64,000 bases of DNA. It comes from Botryotinia globosa (Eukaryota > Ascomycota > Leotiomycetes > Helotiales > Sclerotiniaceae). Shown here in pieces: positions 47,190 to 59,781 of this stretch (its first letter is position 1; the number at the start of each line of letters is the position of its first letter). Position numbers and translations under genes: made by a program. The notes beneath the pieces were generated by a model, which worked only from the letters and a program-made list of their open reading frames with translations, was not told the origin of the DNA and did no database searches. The stretch spans positions 1,178,001 through 1,242,000 of the forward strand of contig RCSZ01000007.1 in assembly GCA_014898425.1 (NCBI GenBank), given 5' to 3'.

Positions 47190-48773
47190 ATGTTGGAAGA
47201 CAAGTACGTCAATGGCATCCGGAACTCGATCAATCGCGCATGGAGTTTTGCTGGGCGTTTCAAACAGGCAAAGGCTGACTGGTGATAAAGATACATAGGG
47301 CTGGCTTTAGCCATCACCTCAACTATGGCGATAGGTATGGATTTACAGATTCTGGCAAAGTAGAAAAATGAGACTAACATTGCGTCTCCCTGACAGGCAC
47401 AAGTTTCGTCATAACTAAAAAGGTACGAACATTCACATTTCAAATATTTGTTTGTAATCCTTTACTGACGATTTCCTTAGGGGCTGATGGATGCCGAAGA
47501 AAGACACGGTTTCGAAGGAGATGGATTCACATACTTGAGGAGCCCGATATGGTGGGGTGGTATAATAGCATGTACGGATCAACTTGCATACCACGCGGGG
47601 AAAATCAGCTAATAGGATATGAACAGTAATTGTCGGAGAAATAGCAAATTTTGCAGCATATGCGTTCGCCCCAGCAATTCTGGTCACACCTCTTGGAGCG
47701 CTCAGTGTTTTGATCGGAGCGGTTCTAGGGTCATACTTTTTGGATGAGAAACTTGGTACATTGGGGAAATTGGGCTGCGCGACGTGCTTGATAGGATCGG
47801 TCATTATTGTTCTTCACGCGCCCCCAGACAAGGAGATCAAGAGAATTGATGAGATTCTTCACTATGCTATCCAACCAGGTATGCTAAAATTCTCTCTCGC
47901 TTCTGAAGCACGCTAATATCGACAGGATTCCTTTTATTTTGTCTTTTCGTTGCAGTTTTTGCAATCGTTATGATTTACAAAGTCACCCCAAAGTATGGCA
48001 AGAAGAATCCTCTAGTTTACTTGTCGATTTGTTCAACTGTCGGCAGTGTTTCAGTCATGTCAGTAAAGGCATTTGGTATTGCAGTAAAGTTGACGTTGGG
48101 TGGTGAAAATCAATTCATCTATCCCTCAACCTACGTCTTCATTATCGTAACTGTAGTCTGTATCTTGACACAGATGAACTACTTCAATAAAGCCTTGAGC
48201 CAGTTTCCCACTTCTATGTAAGTCATGTCCAATTTTGAGCCCGTTTTCTGATTCTGACGTCTACCCAGCGTAAACCCACTTTACTACGTTACTTTCACGA
48301 CTGCAACACTTACCGCCTCATTTATCTTGTACGGCGGGTTCAACACTTCTGATGCGGTCAACACAATTTCCCTCCTATGCGGATTCCTTGTCATTTTTAC
48401 CGGGGTTTACCTACTCAATGTCTCGAGAACTGACCCTGAAGGAAACAAGATAGTATCCGGCACAGACGGTATAGCAACCGACCCTCTTTCCGGCTTGTCG
48501 ACGAGACGAAGTATGCAGGCCCGCCGAAGCAACGATCCGCACAGGATGAGCATGGGAAGCAATGGATATGGCAGAGGAGACAGAGAGGGGCTGATTCATG
48601 CATATGATGAAGAAGAGAACGCAGGATTCGGTCTTGCGGACCTAGCAGACGACAGCGACGACGATTCGCTGCCTCCACGAGCTATGAATGGGAAGATTAA
48701 CGGGCATAGCAGTAAAAAGAGTTTCAGCGAGCCATTAGAGCAGGAGAGGCCGAGCAGATCATCCAATCGGTGA
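47190..48773 (+). CDS. NIPA-like magnesium transporter
   Basis: Multi-pass membrane protein of the NIPA (DUF803) family, which moves Mg2+ and sits in the drug/metabolite transporter superfamily. Seven exons: 47190-47203, 47291-47334, 47397-47422, 47481-47571, 47627-47878, 47926-48217, 48269-48773, giving 407 residues. The N-terminus MLEDKYIGLALAITSTMAIG only appears when the first exon is 14 nt with donor GTACGT; the plain frame from this ATG stops at TGA-TAA just before the domain. Further marks: SFVITKKGLMDAEERHG, SPIWWGGI, EIANFAAYAFAPAILVTPLG, ALSVLIGAVLGSYFLDEKL, NPLYYVTFTTATLTASFILY. About nine helices, then a Ser/Arg-rich and acidic cytosolic tail of about 110 residues. Confidence 0.93.
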
Positions 48774-49282
48774 CATCTCCAATAGGAATAACAGTTTATT
48801 TGATGTGATGACACACGTTTCGAAACTATTGCGAAAAAGTTCGGGCTGTATATTTCATATGCTAAGGGTTGGAATTTACTTGTGAGGGTCGTGCGTGTTT
48901 TTTTTGTTTCATTAAAATATCATTTTGGTGGCAGGCTGGTCTGCTGGCTGGGGCTATAACTTAAAGTACGACTGCATGAGGATCAGGCGTTTGGGTTGCT
49001 ATTGTGTACAAAATGGGACGGTTAGGGGAAAGACATCTATTTGTACGATATATACATGGGTAAATCAAGGAATGGGCTCTCATGAGGCGCTATAAGCTTA
49101 GTTTGACTCTCACTTTTGAATTCAAGCTGAAGTGGTGGCATTTGGTATCACATTTAATAGTATCATGTAACATTATTTTCAAGTGTTTTTAAAGCCGTAA
49201 ATTTCGTTGGCTAGATGTGAATACAAGTCCGTGAACTATGAACTCGCAGGAAACGCCCATCCTATTTTACTAATCCATAAAT
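48774..49282. other. Convergent 3' spacer
   Basis: 509 bp between the NIPA stop and the RPS3 stop on the opposite strand. A T8 run occurs near 48900. No gene seen. Confidence 0.5.
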
Positions 49283-50158
49283 TTATTCCTCTTGGGGAGC
49301 TGGAGCAGCCTCTTCACCAGCCTGTTCCGATGAGCGAGCGGCCTCAGCAGCTGCTTGAGCAGCGGCAGCCTTCGCACCGTAATCCTGGCTCATAGGTTGA
49401 ACCACACTTTGCTCCTCCTTTGGCTCAATGATGGTGACGGAATCTGGGAGACCCTTGGATGGTCCAGACTTTCCTTCTGGGTCAGATCCTCTCATGATCT
49501 TGACCTTGATACCGAGAACACCTTGCTTGAGGAGAACGTGACGGGTGGCGTGATCAATGAAGTCCTTCGCTGGTTGACCGGAGTGGATCATGAAACCATC
49601 AGTGAACTTCATGGACTTGGCACGAGCAGCACGTAATTTTCCAGAAACGACAACCTCGCAACCCTTAGCACCAGACTCCATGATGAATCTGAGAACACCG
49701 TAGCATGCTCTGCGGACGGCGAGACCGTTAAGGAGCTTGTATCTGAGGGATTCGCATTGAGCGACGGCGGAGAGACCACGGTTTTGGACCTTGGCGGCGT
49801 AGAGGGAAACGCTGTTCTCTGGGAACTTGAAGCGCTTTTGGATGAGGGAGGTGAGTTCGCGAATGCGGCGTCCTTGCTCTCCGAGGACTTCTTGAGTGTG
49901 GGTTGCGCGGATGATGATGTCGGTGACGGTTGGGGTGACACGGACTTCGACACCGGAGTATCCCTCCTCAGCCAACTCGCGTTGGAAGAACTCGTTCAAT
50001 TCGGCGTAGAAAACACCATCGGCGACGAACTTTCTGCGCTTGGAGCTGTACACAAGAAATTTATCATTAGCCCCGCGAACTTTTTTCTTGTTGAATGTTG
50101 AATGAGCTGTAGAAAGGGCAATTTCTTACATAGCGGCACCTGGAACACTGGAAGCCAT
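49283..50158 (-). CDS. RPS3: 40S ribosomal protein S3 (uS3)
   Basis: Component of the small ribosomal subunit at the mRNA entry channel. Exons: 50158-50130 and 50045-49283, giving 263 residues. The N-terminal KH domain is clear ([55 protein letters not shown]), followed by the S3 C-terminal domain ([55 protein letters not shown]). The Ala-rich tail ends PAPQEE. The intron of 84 bp lies after ten codons, an early position usual for ribosomal protein genes. Codon choice looks more biased to C-ending codons than its neighbours, as expected of high expression. It shares a 483-bp promoter region with YMR1. Confidence 0.98.
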
Positions 50159-50641
50159 ATTGTCTGATTTATGAGTTATGAACCGGTGGGAAAAAGGTTC
50201 AACGTCGTCGTCGTGATTGTCGTGTGGTCGATAGTCGCGAGTTCGAAACTGAATCTTGTTAATTTTCCTACGAATTCCTAGCGTATGTGGGATTTTAAGC
50301 GAATTGGAAGATAACAGCCTTTATTATGAGGCTCAAGTAATTCCCATAAGGCTCACAAATTAAAGCCCCACTAGACCCCCATGTGGCATGAGCCGTATTA
50401 TAGCTACAGCCTGACTGGAACACCAGGGATGCTACGTAACTGTTATGATATCGAATTTCAGTTCATGAAGATGATCAAATATTCATAATACAGCCCAAAA
50501 ATTATTCAAAAATATCTACAAATCCGCCCTCAGAACTCTGAATAATAAATTACAGTGCTGGCGTACGAAAGAGGACTTTTAAAATTACAAATGGTTCATA
50601 TTATTTATACTACAACCGAGTGCGCCGCGCCATAAATAAAA
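50159..50641. promoter_or_regulatory. Divergent promoter, RPS3 / YMR1
   Basis: 483 bp between two divergent start codons, linking a highly expressed ribosomal gene with a phosphatase gene. The part next to YMR1 is A+T-rich. No motif assigned. Confidence 0.45.
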
Positions 50642-53075
50642 ATGGCAGACAAGCTCAAGATATCAAAGGTTGGTCAAACGCTGAACTCCTGCCGCGCAAT
50701 TGCGAGTTGATCAACTAACTTTTGTAATCACTCCACAGGTGGATGACGTTCAGGTAGTAGCTCGGGGGCAAGCTTCCAACGTTACACTACACTTAACGGC
50801 CCATCATTTAATTGTAGTTCAAGCACCTCTTCCTCCGCCGGGACCTTCGCAACAAGCATCACCAACGCAAAAGCGCACAGGGGCTCCGATCAAGACGAGG
50901 GAGTCATGGATAGCATATCCTATGATAGCATACTGTACATTTCGACCAACTTCGCCAGGATCTGCACAAGCTTCTTCTATTCGTCTCCGGGGTCGAGACT
51001 TTAATTATTATACTCTTAATTTTGCGGATGACAAGCAAGCTCGAGAAACATTTGAAAGCTTGAAGAACCTGACGTGTAAGTTGGGTAGTATTGAAAGATT
51101 GTATGCGTTTAGTTATAAAGCGCATGGGGCAGAAAAGCAGATAAATGGATGGGATGTATACGATCCGAAGGCAGAATGGAAACGTTTGGGAATAAGTGAG
51201 AAGGGGGTTGATAGAGGATGGAGGTTGTCTAAGATGAATCACGATTACGCCTTCTCTCCTACCTACCCAGCCTTACTTCCAGTTCCTTCATCTGTCTCCG
51301 ACATCACAATTAAGCATGCTGCCCAGCACCGTTCGAGGGCCCGGATACCAGTTCTAACATATCTGCATCCTGTCAATAACTGCGCTCTGACAAGATGTTC
51401 ACAACCTCGGACCGGTATGCGACAAGCCCGCAGTGTACAGGATGAGAAGTTGGTTAGCGCATGTTTTTCGGCAACATCACAAATCGATGAGGTGGATTCG
51501 GTATCTCCAGCGGCATCTAGAAATAGTCCAGCTTCCAGTCAAGCCGATATTAGTACGCCGAACAATGGAGAAGTGACAGATACGGAACGTTATGAGGATG
51601 AAATGCTTGCATCTGCGTCAAATATCGAGATCATAACCGAGAAACCTCAAGTGTATGGGGCACAGCAGAACAATCTAATTGTGGATGCAAGACCTCAAGT
51701 TAATGCTTATGCTAACCAAGTAAATGGCTTTGGCACTGAAAAAATGGAATACTATCCACTTGCTAAGAAAGCATATTTGAATATCGCAAATATTCATGTT
51801 ATGCGAGACTCTCTGGCGAAAGTGATTGACGCTATTAAGGATGCTGATGTGTCCCCTCTTCCTCCAAATCGAGAACTCTTGGCAAAGAGTGGTTGGATAA
51901 AACACATCACTGGTATTCTTGATGGAGCGGCATTAATCGCAAGGCAAGTTGGTATACAACATTCGCATGTCCTCATTCACTGCTCAGATGGCTGGGATAG
52001 AACAAGTCAGCTGAGTGCTCTATCCCAGTTGATGCTCGACCCTTACTACAGAACTATAGAAGGATTCATAGTACTAGTAGAAAAGGACTGGCTAAGTTTC
52101 GGTCATATGTTTCAACATAGATCTGGATTTTTGAATCATGAGAAGTGGTTTGTAACACAAAACGATGCTCTTGCTGGCTCAGCAATACAGCCAGGTGGGA
52201 ACACTGACGGGCGCGGAGATGCTATCGAAAATGCTTTGCTAAGCGCCAAACGATTCTTCAATAAAAGTAACCACAGTCAAGAGAATGTCGATGAAGCAGA
52301 TGAGGTTACAGTTGATCAATCTCCAAAGAGACCTATTTTAGACACGCTCCCTCAAAGTGATGTTACCAAGCCCAATGAAACTAGTCCAGTTTTCCACCAG
52401 TTCTTAGATGCAACCTATCAGCTTCTCCGTCAACACCCTACTCGCTTCGAATTTAATGAACGATTCCTTCGTCGACTTCTCTATCATCTCTATTCCTGCC
52501 AGTATGGGACATTCCTCTACAATAATGAAAAGTCTCGTGTAGACGCGCGCGTCAAAGAACGCACTAAGAGCGTCTGGGCATATTTCTTGTCCAAGAAACC
52601 CGAGTTTACTAATAAGGAGTACGACGGAGAAATAGATGATCACGTTAAAGGAAAAGAACGTTTGATCTTCCCTAATTTAGAGGATGTAAGATGGTGGCAT
52701 CAAGTGTTTAATCGCACTGACGAAGAAATGAACGGACCGCATAATCCTGCCATGGAAAGATATCTGGCACTCAGTGCGAATAACAGTAACGGCCTTAACA
52801 CAACTGCAAGCATGAGTTCGCCGCCGGGAGCGCCATCCAGTCGTACGGTTCTTGCGGGCCTGGAAGCGGGGACTCCAATCAGACGAGGTTCAAATGGGAT
52901 GACGACTGTTAGTGGCAATCCATTCGCAAGTCTGAGAGATGGAATTGCGGGGCTGGGAATTGGAAAGGCAACAGGTTTGGGAGGTTTGGGGGGCACGGGA
53001 AGTGCCAACCAGAGCGGTCCGGCAAGTCTGAATGGAAATAGTAAAGAAATGGAAATGGAGGTTGAGATGCAATGA
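50642..53075 (+). CDS. YMR1: Myotubularin-like phosphoinositide 3-phosphatase
   Basis: Lipid phosphatase that removes the 3-phosphate from PI3P (and PI(3,5)P2 in the family), acting on endosomal and vacuolar membranes. Exons: 50642-50668 and 50739-53075, giving 787 residues. The N-terminal PH-GRAM-like domain starts MADKLKISKVDDVQVVARG; the phosphatase domain carries the Cys-X5-Arg active site HCSDGWDRTSQ with Cys424 and Arg430. Other family marks are YRTIEGFIVLVEKDWLSFGH, HRSGFLNHEKWFV, and the later FNERFLRRLLYHLYSCQYGT. The C-terminus is Gly/Ser-rich and ends in an acidic Met/Glu run. The nine-codon first exon is supported by the frame and by a CTAAC branch site before the acceptor at 50738. 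Active by motif; nothing suggests a dead paralogue. Confidence 0.95.
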
Positions 53076-53455
53076 TGATATCATATTACTGTTAGTTTTG
53101 GGATGGATCAATAGGAAATTGCCTATCCAGGCTGGCGTTTTAACCGAGCTGGGAAATGTGTGTTTCTGACAGATGGAGAAAAGGGAAAGGAAGTAAATGG
53201 GAGAAAACATTCTTCTAATTATATCTCACCAAGGCCCTGTAGGAGTAAAGGCGTACTGGTAGAGAGACATTGTCAAAATGACGAAAAGCTTTTATAGCGT
53301 TTCATAATTTTTTGATACTTTTTACTCATTATTCATACATCAGACACGCTATTCTAGTAGCTAAATAGCAAAAGTAAAGCCGCGAATCAATGCCTTCTTT
53401 TGGGAGTATTCTAGCTCGCCTTTTAGCCTATATGCGATTGATGTGATTTGATAGC
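53076..53455. other. Convergent 3' spacer
   Basis: 380 bp between the stops of YMR1 and FRS1. No gene or repeat seen. Confidence 0.5.
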
Positions 53456-55407
53456 TCATAAGAAGACTTCGAGATTGATCTCCAAAGTGCTGACAGGATA
53501 TCTAGGGCAAATTAGTATGTTACGTTCTCAGATCTACAAGCAGACATAGACTTACCTCAAGTCAAATTTATCCAAAACGTTAGGATGCAAGATACCAAAC
53601 TCACCGACACGCACCTCCTTGCCCCCCAGCCGTAAATAGATCGCGGCCGCATGGCCAGCAAAGAAGGTTGGCTCATCAATCTCCTCAATCCAGTATCCAT
53701 CTGGTTTTGATGGGTTCTCCTTGATTGCGAAATCCTGTTTCTTGCCCTCTAGCCCCTCCTCGTGTGTAATGAATGCGGTTTGCAACATAAGCAGGACGCG
53801 ATCGAGTAAACCATGTACAACTTCGAAACCACTGGTTTTGCCGTACCAGGCTGCTGCAAAATGACGCTCATTTCGCGATTTACGCTCCAAGCTCAAATCT
53901 TTGAACGCAACATCAGACACTTCAAAGACTTTGAGGGGGAGACTGTGCTTCTTATTTTCACGGATGGTTTTGAGGAGACCGGGGAGGAGTGATGTGCGGA
54001 CAACTTGATATTCAGCGGTCTTGGGGTTGGCAAGTCGAACAGCTGTAGTGCCATCATCTTTGCGGTTGAGCCAAGCGAAATTCTCGTCGTGAGAGCAGAG
54101 AATTAGGGGCATGACTTCGCTCCAGCCTGCCATGGCGGTTTCCGTTCTAACAATGTCACCAAGTTTGTTGATTGGGAGGGGTTGGGCAATTGTGGAGGCT
54201 TTGTTTGGGGATGTACGGGGAAGATTGTTGAAACCGTAAGCAATAGCCACGTCTTCCATGATGTCACATTGGTGAAGAACATCGGCTCTGGTTGTTGGTA
54301 TCGAAACATCCAGTAAATTCTTATCCTTTGAGGAGGGTTTCGCGGATAAGCACATTTTCTTGAGAAGCTCACAAATCTTTTCGGGGGATTCTGAGAGCCC
54401 ACAGCAGTTGTTGATATAGTCGACCTCAGCCTCAGTTTCCCGTGGGCTGAGATTGGGAGTTGTTCGGGTTTCCTGGTTGTGCTCCGAAATAATCTCGACG
54501 GGCTCAATTGTGAACGGTTCCGCGCAGTATTGAGAGAACATAGAAACTATGATATTGTTTACGATTTCTAGTTTTGTGCGGTCCGTACCAGTCATCTCAA
54601 TGAAAACATTCTTGGTTTTCAAAGTAATCTTAGAATGATCTCCGTTAATGATTGGAGGCATAGACATGACAGTGCGATTTGAGTCGTAAATAACTGGATA
54701 TACTGGTTTGTCCCGAATAATGTGTAGGTATTTTCCCAAGTGTTTGTCGTTCTCATAAAATTGCATTAATTCCTCCGCGTTCATCTCCTTAGTTTGGTTC
54801 AAAGGTGTGAAAACGATATCTTTTGGTGGAAGTGCCTCGTATGTGAAAGGTCCTTTGACTGTATCCATATCATGTGTACCAATCGCAACCAAGGTGCGCT
54901 GTCGGGCAAGATTCTGGTGTAGTTTGTCTTGCAGCGAGATGAAGGAGTCATAACCGTCTTGAGTGAAAGTAACATTTCGCAGGATCGACGCCGAGACGTA
55001 TGGTCGCACTTTCATAGTATCTTGGTGAACTGTCAAGGTCTCTATATTTCCACTCTCAGGTTTAACCAATCTATAGTTTGGGAAGGGTGTCTTCTCTCTG
55101 AAGACATTCAGCATGAGAGCTATGCCCTCGAAACAGAGCATATCATATCGATTCGCGGGGATTTCGATTTTGAGTTGTGCAGGTTCTTGCTTTCCGTTGA
55201 CTATTGGTCTTTCCGAATTTGTTGTATCCTCGTCCAATTCAATTCCAAATTCGAAACATAACTCTTCGAACTCTTCTGTGGTATACCTAAGGTTTAATTT
55301 AGTTTACTACAACATATATGGCAAGCTGCGAAGTCACAGAAATTGTTTACTCACTCTTGCCCGAGAGCTTCGTAGAGCTTTGCTTTATCAACGCTGATCG
55401 TGGGCAT
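53456..55407 (-). CDS. FRS1: Phenylalanyl-tRNA synthetase beta subunit, cytosolic
   Basis: Beta chain of the alpha2-beta2 synthetase that charges tRNA-Phe; it carries the B3/B4 editing domain and B5 repeat. Exons: 55407-55355, 55286-53556, 53501-53456, giving 609 residues, typical of the archaeal/eukaryotic form. Marks: [20 protein letters not shown] at the start, [50 protein letters not shown] with GFNNLP (B5), and the synthetase-like C-terminal part with [25 protein letters not shown] and [18 protein letters not shown]. The last exon adds [15 protein letters not shown]. It is paired head to head with the PP2A scaffold gene across 662 bp. Confidence 0.97.
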
Positions 55408-56069
55408 CTTGACTGATTAGTTGCGGTTGCAATATTTGCTTCACAGTTTCTTGAATCAATATGATATGAGCAATGAGTTATGAGTCGAAATAATTATTGG
55501 TGGGGTTGTATCAGAGGGGTCTGAACTGAGAGGTATACGTTTATGCCTGAGGCTCACATATCAACGGGTCAATGGTTGATTCTCAAAGGTTCAAACTCAC
55601 CGAGAGCTGTCGCTGCCAACCAACATTAAATCTACCACCTCTTCTGAATTTTAAAGCGTTTGTCCAGCACCGCTACTTTAAATTTCACTTTCATCCTCTT
55701 TGCGGCTGTGTGTTTTAAAGGTACCTTTCCAATAACTTTCTTTCACTATCAAATCGAAGTCTGGATCTATTTACAAAGAGTCCTTCGTTGCTTCCCCCAC
55801 CATATGCCATCCAGATATCTCGTAGACCTCACTGACATGTCATCGGCAGTCCCTAGGTCTGGATTATATCATAAGATTTATTCACCTCTCCCGCTTTTTC
55901 TTAGTCCCGGAGATTAATTACGAAGTCCCGTCAATCTATCTAAAGGAACCTACGACCACGCGATAACCTCCTAAATATTCTCATCCACGTTTCCAGAGTA
56001 AACGAATCCAACATCTCACCTTATTAAACCTCCGAATTCACTCCATAAAGACTTTTACATATCTTCACA
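55408..56069. promoter_or_regulatory. Divergent promoter, FRS1 / PP2A scaffold
   Basis: 662 bp between two divergent starts. One 85-codon frame inside it (55660-55917) has no recognisable similarity and is probably chance. No motif assigned. Confidence 0.45.
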
Positions 56070-58304
56070 ATGGCGGACGCTCCAGATAAGACTGACGAGC
56101 TCTATCCCATAGCTGTTCTCATCGATGAATTAAAGGTATTGAACCAAGGCGCATCACCTTCAAGGGACATGGCTTTGTTGCGCAGTACTGATAGCTTACT
56201 AGCATGACGACGTTACCTTAAGACTGAATGCCATTCATCGCCTGTCAACGATCGCCCTCGCACTCGGAGCAGATCGCACAAGAGACGAGTTGATTCCCTT
56301 CTTAGATGGTATGGCGTGCGATATGGAACTTTATTTTAGTACAATGGTTGACGATATTATGTAGAATCCGTCGAAGATGAAGACGAAGTTCTCACAGCTT
56401 TGAGCGAGGAGCTCGGAAACTTTGTAGAATATGTTGGCGGGCCAGAGTTCGGTCATGTTCTTCTGTCACCCCTCGAGAACCTCGCGGCCATCGAGGAACC
56501 CCTGGTTCGAGAAAAGGTTTGTCAATAGCAGTGACATGTATTCATAGCTATGCTTACTGGATTAGGCTGTGGAGTCTTTAAACAAGATATGCGAGGAGCT
56601 ATCTTCACAACAAGTCGAAGAGTACTTCATTCCCCTCACGATTCGACTTTCAAAAGCCGACTGGTTCACCTCAAAGATCTCCGCCACAGGATTATATAAC
56701 GTACCATACAAAAAGGCGTCGCCTCCAATGCAAGAGCAGCTTAGGCAACAATTTGGCCTTTTAGTTCATGACGAAACCCCCATGGTCAGAAGACAGTCTG
56801 CAAACAACTTGTCGAAATTTGTGAAGGAAATGCCCGCTACAATAGTTGTGGAAGAAATGATACCCTTGTTCCAACACCTTGCCGGCGACGACCAGGATAG
56901 CGTACGTTTATTGACAGTCGAGATTTTGATTGCAATTGCGGAAGTCGTACCAAAGGAGCAGCAATCAAGCCATGGAGTTCTACTCACAGCCTTGAGGAGT
57001 TTAATCGAAGATAAAAGTTGGAGAGTGAGGTATATGGTAGCTGATAGATTTGAGAAGGTTGGTTTTACTCGGATTGTACAATTCTGGTGGACAGTGCTAA
57101 TGCAGTATAGATTGCAAAAGCGGTTGACGACGAAGTTGTAACAAGAGATCTTGTACCAGCATTCGTCAAGTTATTGAAAGACAGTGAAGCAGAAGTACGT
57201 ACAGCAATCGCTGGTCAAATCCCTGGTATGTCTGGTCATTTCCCGTTTTCCAAGATATCACACTAAACAAAAGGAAAGGTTTCTGCAAGCTTGTCGACCA
57301 CACTACTCTCTTAAACGATATCATGACTACTGTCGAAGATCTGGTTTCTGATACTTCTCAACACGTTCGGGCTGCTCTTGGTACCCAGATCAGTGGCCTT
57401 GCACCAATTCTTGGCAAGCAAGAGTAGGTTTTTTACATCCACAGTTTATGATCTTTATGCTTACAAGCTCTACAGAACTATTGATCACTTGCTCCCGATG
57501 TTCTTGCAAATGCTCAAAGATGAATTCCCAGATGTCCGTTTACACATAATCTCCAAGTTGGAGTTGGTGAACCAAGTCATTGGCATTGATCTCCTCTCAC
57601 AATCCCTTCTTCCTGCTATTGTACAGCTTGCTGAGGATAAACAATGGCGTGTTCGCTTGGCAATCATTGAGTACATTCCTCTATTGGCCAGCCAACTCGG
57701 TGTTCAATTCTTCGATGAGAAGTTGGCTGCTCTCTGCATGGGCTGGCTTGGAGATACAGTCTTCTCTATCCGTGATGCGGCAACAAAGAATTTGAAGAAG
57801 CTCACCGAAGTTTTTGGCGTCGATTGGGCAAATGAAGCTATCATTCCAAAAGTTATGGCTATGGGAGCTCATCCAAATTATCTTTACAGAATGACCACCT
57901 GCTTTGCAATTACAGTAAGCTTCAGATTTTATCCCTTGCTCAAAATATTCTAACCCTATCCACAGACACTTGCGCAAGTCGTCAGTCTCGATGTTGTCTC
58001 AAATTCTATCCTACCTATGATGGACAAATTAGTAGCCGACGAGATTCCAAATATTCGTTTCAATGTCGCCAAATCATACTCTGAGATTATCTCAGTTCTC
58101 AAGAGATTGCCAGACGAGGGTACCGTGTATTCGCTAGAGAAGTCTGGTAGCTCAGAACCGCCTTCGGCTAGAGGTCAAGAACTTATCCAAGAAAGAATTC
58201 TACCAAATTTGGAAAAGCTGCAAAAGGATGATGATGTCGATGTTCGGTTCTTTGCTACTACGGCTGCAGCTTCTATTTCTGGTGAACCTATGGAAACCTC
58301 ATAG
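56070..58304 (+). CDS. TPD3: Protein phosphatase 2A scaffold subunit A (PR65)
   Basis: HEAT-repeat scaffold that joins the PP2A catalytic and regulatory subunits. Eight exons: 56070-56135, 56203-56308, 56365-56516, 56566-57057, 57111-57225, 57279-57423, 57476-57914, 57966-58304, giving 617 residues. Nearly the whole protein is HEAT repeats; typical pieces are [115 protein letters not shown] and [18 protein letters not shown] short linker between the last repeats contains a Ser/Glu-rich insertion ([15 protein letters not shown]). Every junction preserves HEAT helix sequence, so the model is well supported. Confidence 0.97.
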
Positions 58305-58740
58305 ATAGGGGGTTAAAGATGTCGCATATGGGAACAAAAATGTATCTTCTTTGCGCGAGTTAGGTTGAGCATGGTGGCCTTGCTGTTTTCCTGTTATTCT
58401 AGATCGGAGCATGAAATGCAGCATAGTCCCTTCTAATAAGTTTTTGATAAGCAACCTCCCTCATCTGCAGATGGTAGGCGATAAAACCGTAGAGAAACAA
58501 ATCAAATGAGAACGACATAATAAAAATGATTCAATGTTTGTGATCAATGAATTGTAAACCACGCATCTCTCGACTATGGCAGTGCGGTCTCGAGAGTCTC
58601 GGCTTTCTTAGGCGGTGAACCAAATTATTCTGCCGCTATCAAGGATACTCACCCTCATTACCCTGATACCATTCATCTCCTGCACAACATCTTCCCTCAA
58701 GACTGAGTAAAATTGCAATTGAAAAATATTACGTTTCAAA
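58305..58740. promoter_or_regulatory. Spacer and promoter of methyltransferase gene
   Basis: 436 bp between two tandem genes on the plus strand: the 3' end of the PP2A gene and the promoter of the methyltransferase gene. Nothing else seen. Confidence 0.4.
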
Positions 58741-59781
58741 ATGACTTCAGAAGCATCTAAACCATCACATCTCGATCCATCAGCTCTAGGCACAAAAGAA
58801 TAGTAAGTATGTCTTATGCGCTCTACAGATGATTTACCCCTCCATACTACCCCTCTATTACACAAATTTTCTCCTTTCTCGCACCGTACTTGCTACTCAG
58901 CACACTCGCATCCTTCTCTCTAATATTCAAAGCCATATTCGTTAATAAAGAAGCTTAGTTGGGATAATCTCTATAATCGTGAAATATCAAACCACGAACT
59001 CGATGCGACAGATGTAGGAACTATATGGTTTGATGATTCATCTGCAGAAGATAAAGTCGTAGATTTCTTGAACGGAGAGGTTTTCGAGAAGGATTTATTG
59101 GGATTGGGAAAAGGGAGGAGGAGGAAAGATTTCGGACTGCTGGATCTAGGGACAGGAAATGGTCATTTTTTGGTTAGGCTGAGGGAGGGGGAGGAGGATA
59201 GTGATGAGGATGAGGCGCAGGAAGAGGAAGAGACAGAGGAAGGGAGAGAAAAGGAGGCCCCGGGAAAGGCATGGGTGGGAAGAATGATGGGTGTGGATTA
59301 TTCGGAGAGATCTATTGAATTTGCGAAACGAATTGCGAAGGATAAACTAGAGGAAGGGGAGGAAGAGGGAACCGAACAGGGAAATGAAATCGAATTCATC
59401 ACCTGGGATATAATGAAAGAAGATCCATCCCCAAAAGTTCTTAATGGAGAACAGGCAAAAGGATGGGATATAGTGCTTGACAAAGGGACGTTCGATGCTA
59501 TTAGTTTGTCAGAGGAGATAGATACGAATGGGAAGAGGGTTTTCGAGGGATATAAGGAGAAAGTACTGGCATTAGTGAGAACTGGCGGGGTTGCGGTTGT
59601 TACGAGTTGCAATTGGACAGAGGAGGAACTGATTGAGTGGTTTATTGGAAAGGGAGAGGAGGAACAGGGAGAAAGATTTGAGGTACTGAGGAAGATTGAA
59701 TATAGAAGTTTTAGTTTTGGAGGAGTGAAGGGCCAGACGGTATGTAGTGTTTGTTTTAGAAAATGTGGAGGGAGCGAATAG
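58741..59781 (+). CDS. EFM4: Efm4-like protein-lysine methyltransferase
   Basis: Seven-beta-strand S-adenosylmethionine-dependent methyltransferase. Yeast Efm4 and human EEF1AKMT2 methylate a lysine of translation elongation factor 1A. Exons: 58741-58802 and 58959-59781, giving 294 residues. Family marks: LGTKEYWDNLYNREISNH across the intron, DVGTIWFDD, motif I LLDLGTGNGHFLVRL at about 81-95, GVDYSERSIEFAKRIA, and the post-motif region WDIVLDKGTFDAISLSEE. The start of the second strand is delayed by a roughly 35-residue, almost wholly acidic insertion (EEDSDEDEAQEEEETEEG), a low-complexity loop. The intron (156 bp) is longer than most here. Substrate inferred from family. Confidence 0.9.

Noticed and set aside
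47190..47285. Plain reading of the NIPA ATG as a 31-codon gene
   Set aside because: It stops at TGA-TAA just before the transporter domain; the GTACGT splice gives the family N-terminus instead.
49757..50101. 114-codon frame antisense to RPS3
   Set aside because: It mirrors the highly biased RPS3 coding sequence and crosses the RPS3 intron without any splice support.
55660..55917. 85-codon frame in the FRS1/PP2A promoter region
   Set aside because: No recognisable sequence and placed in the only possible promoter of two housekeeping genes.
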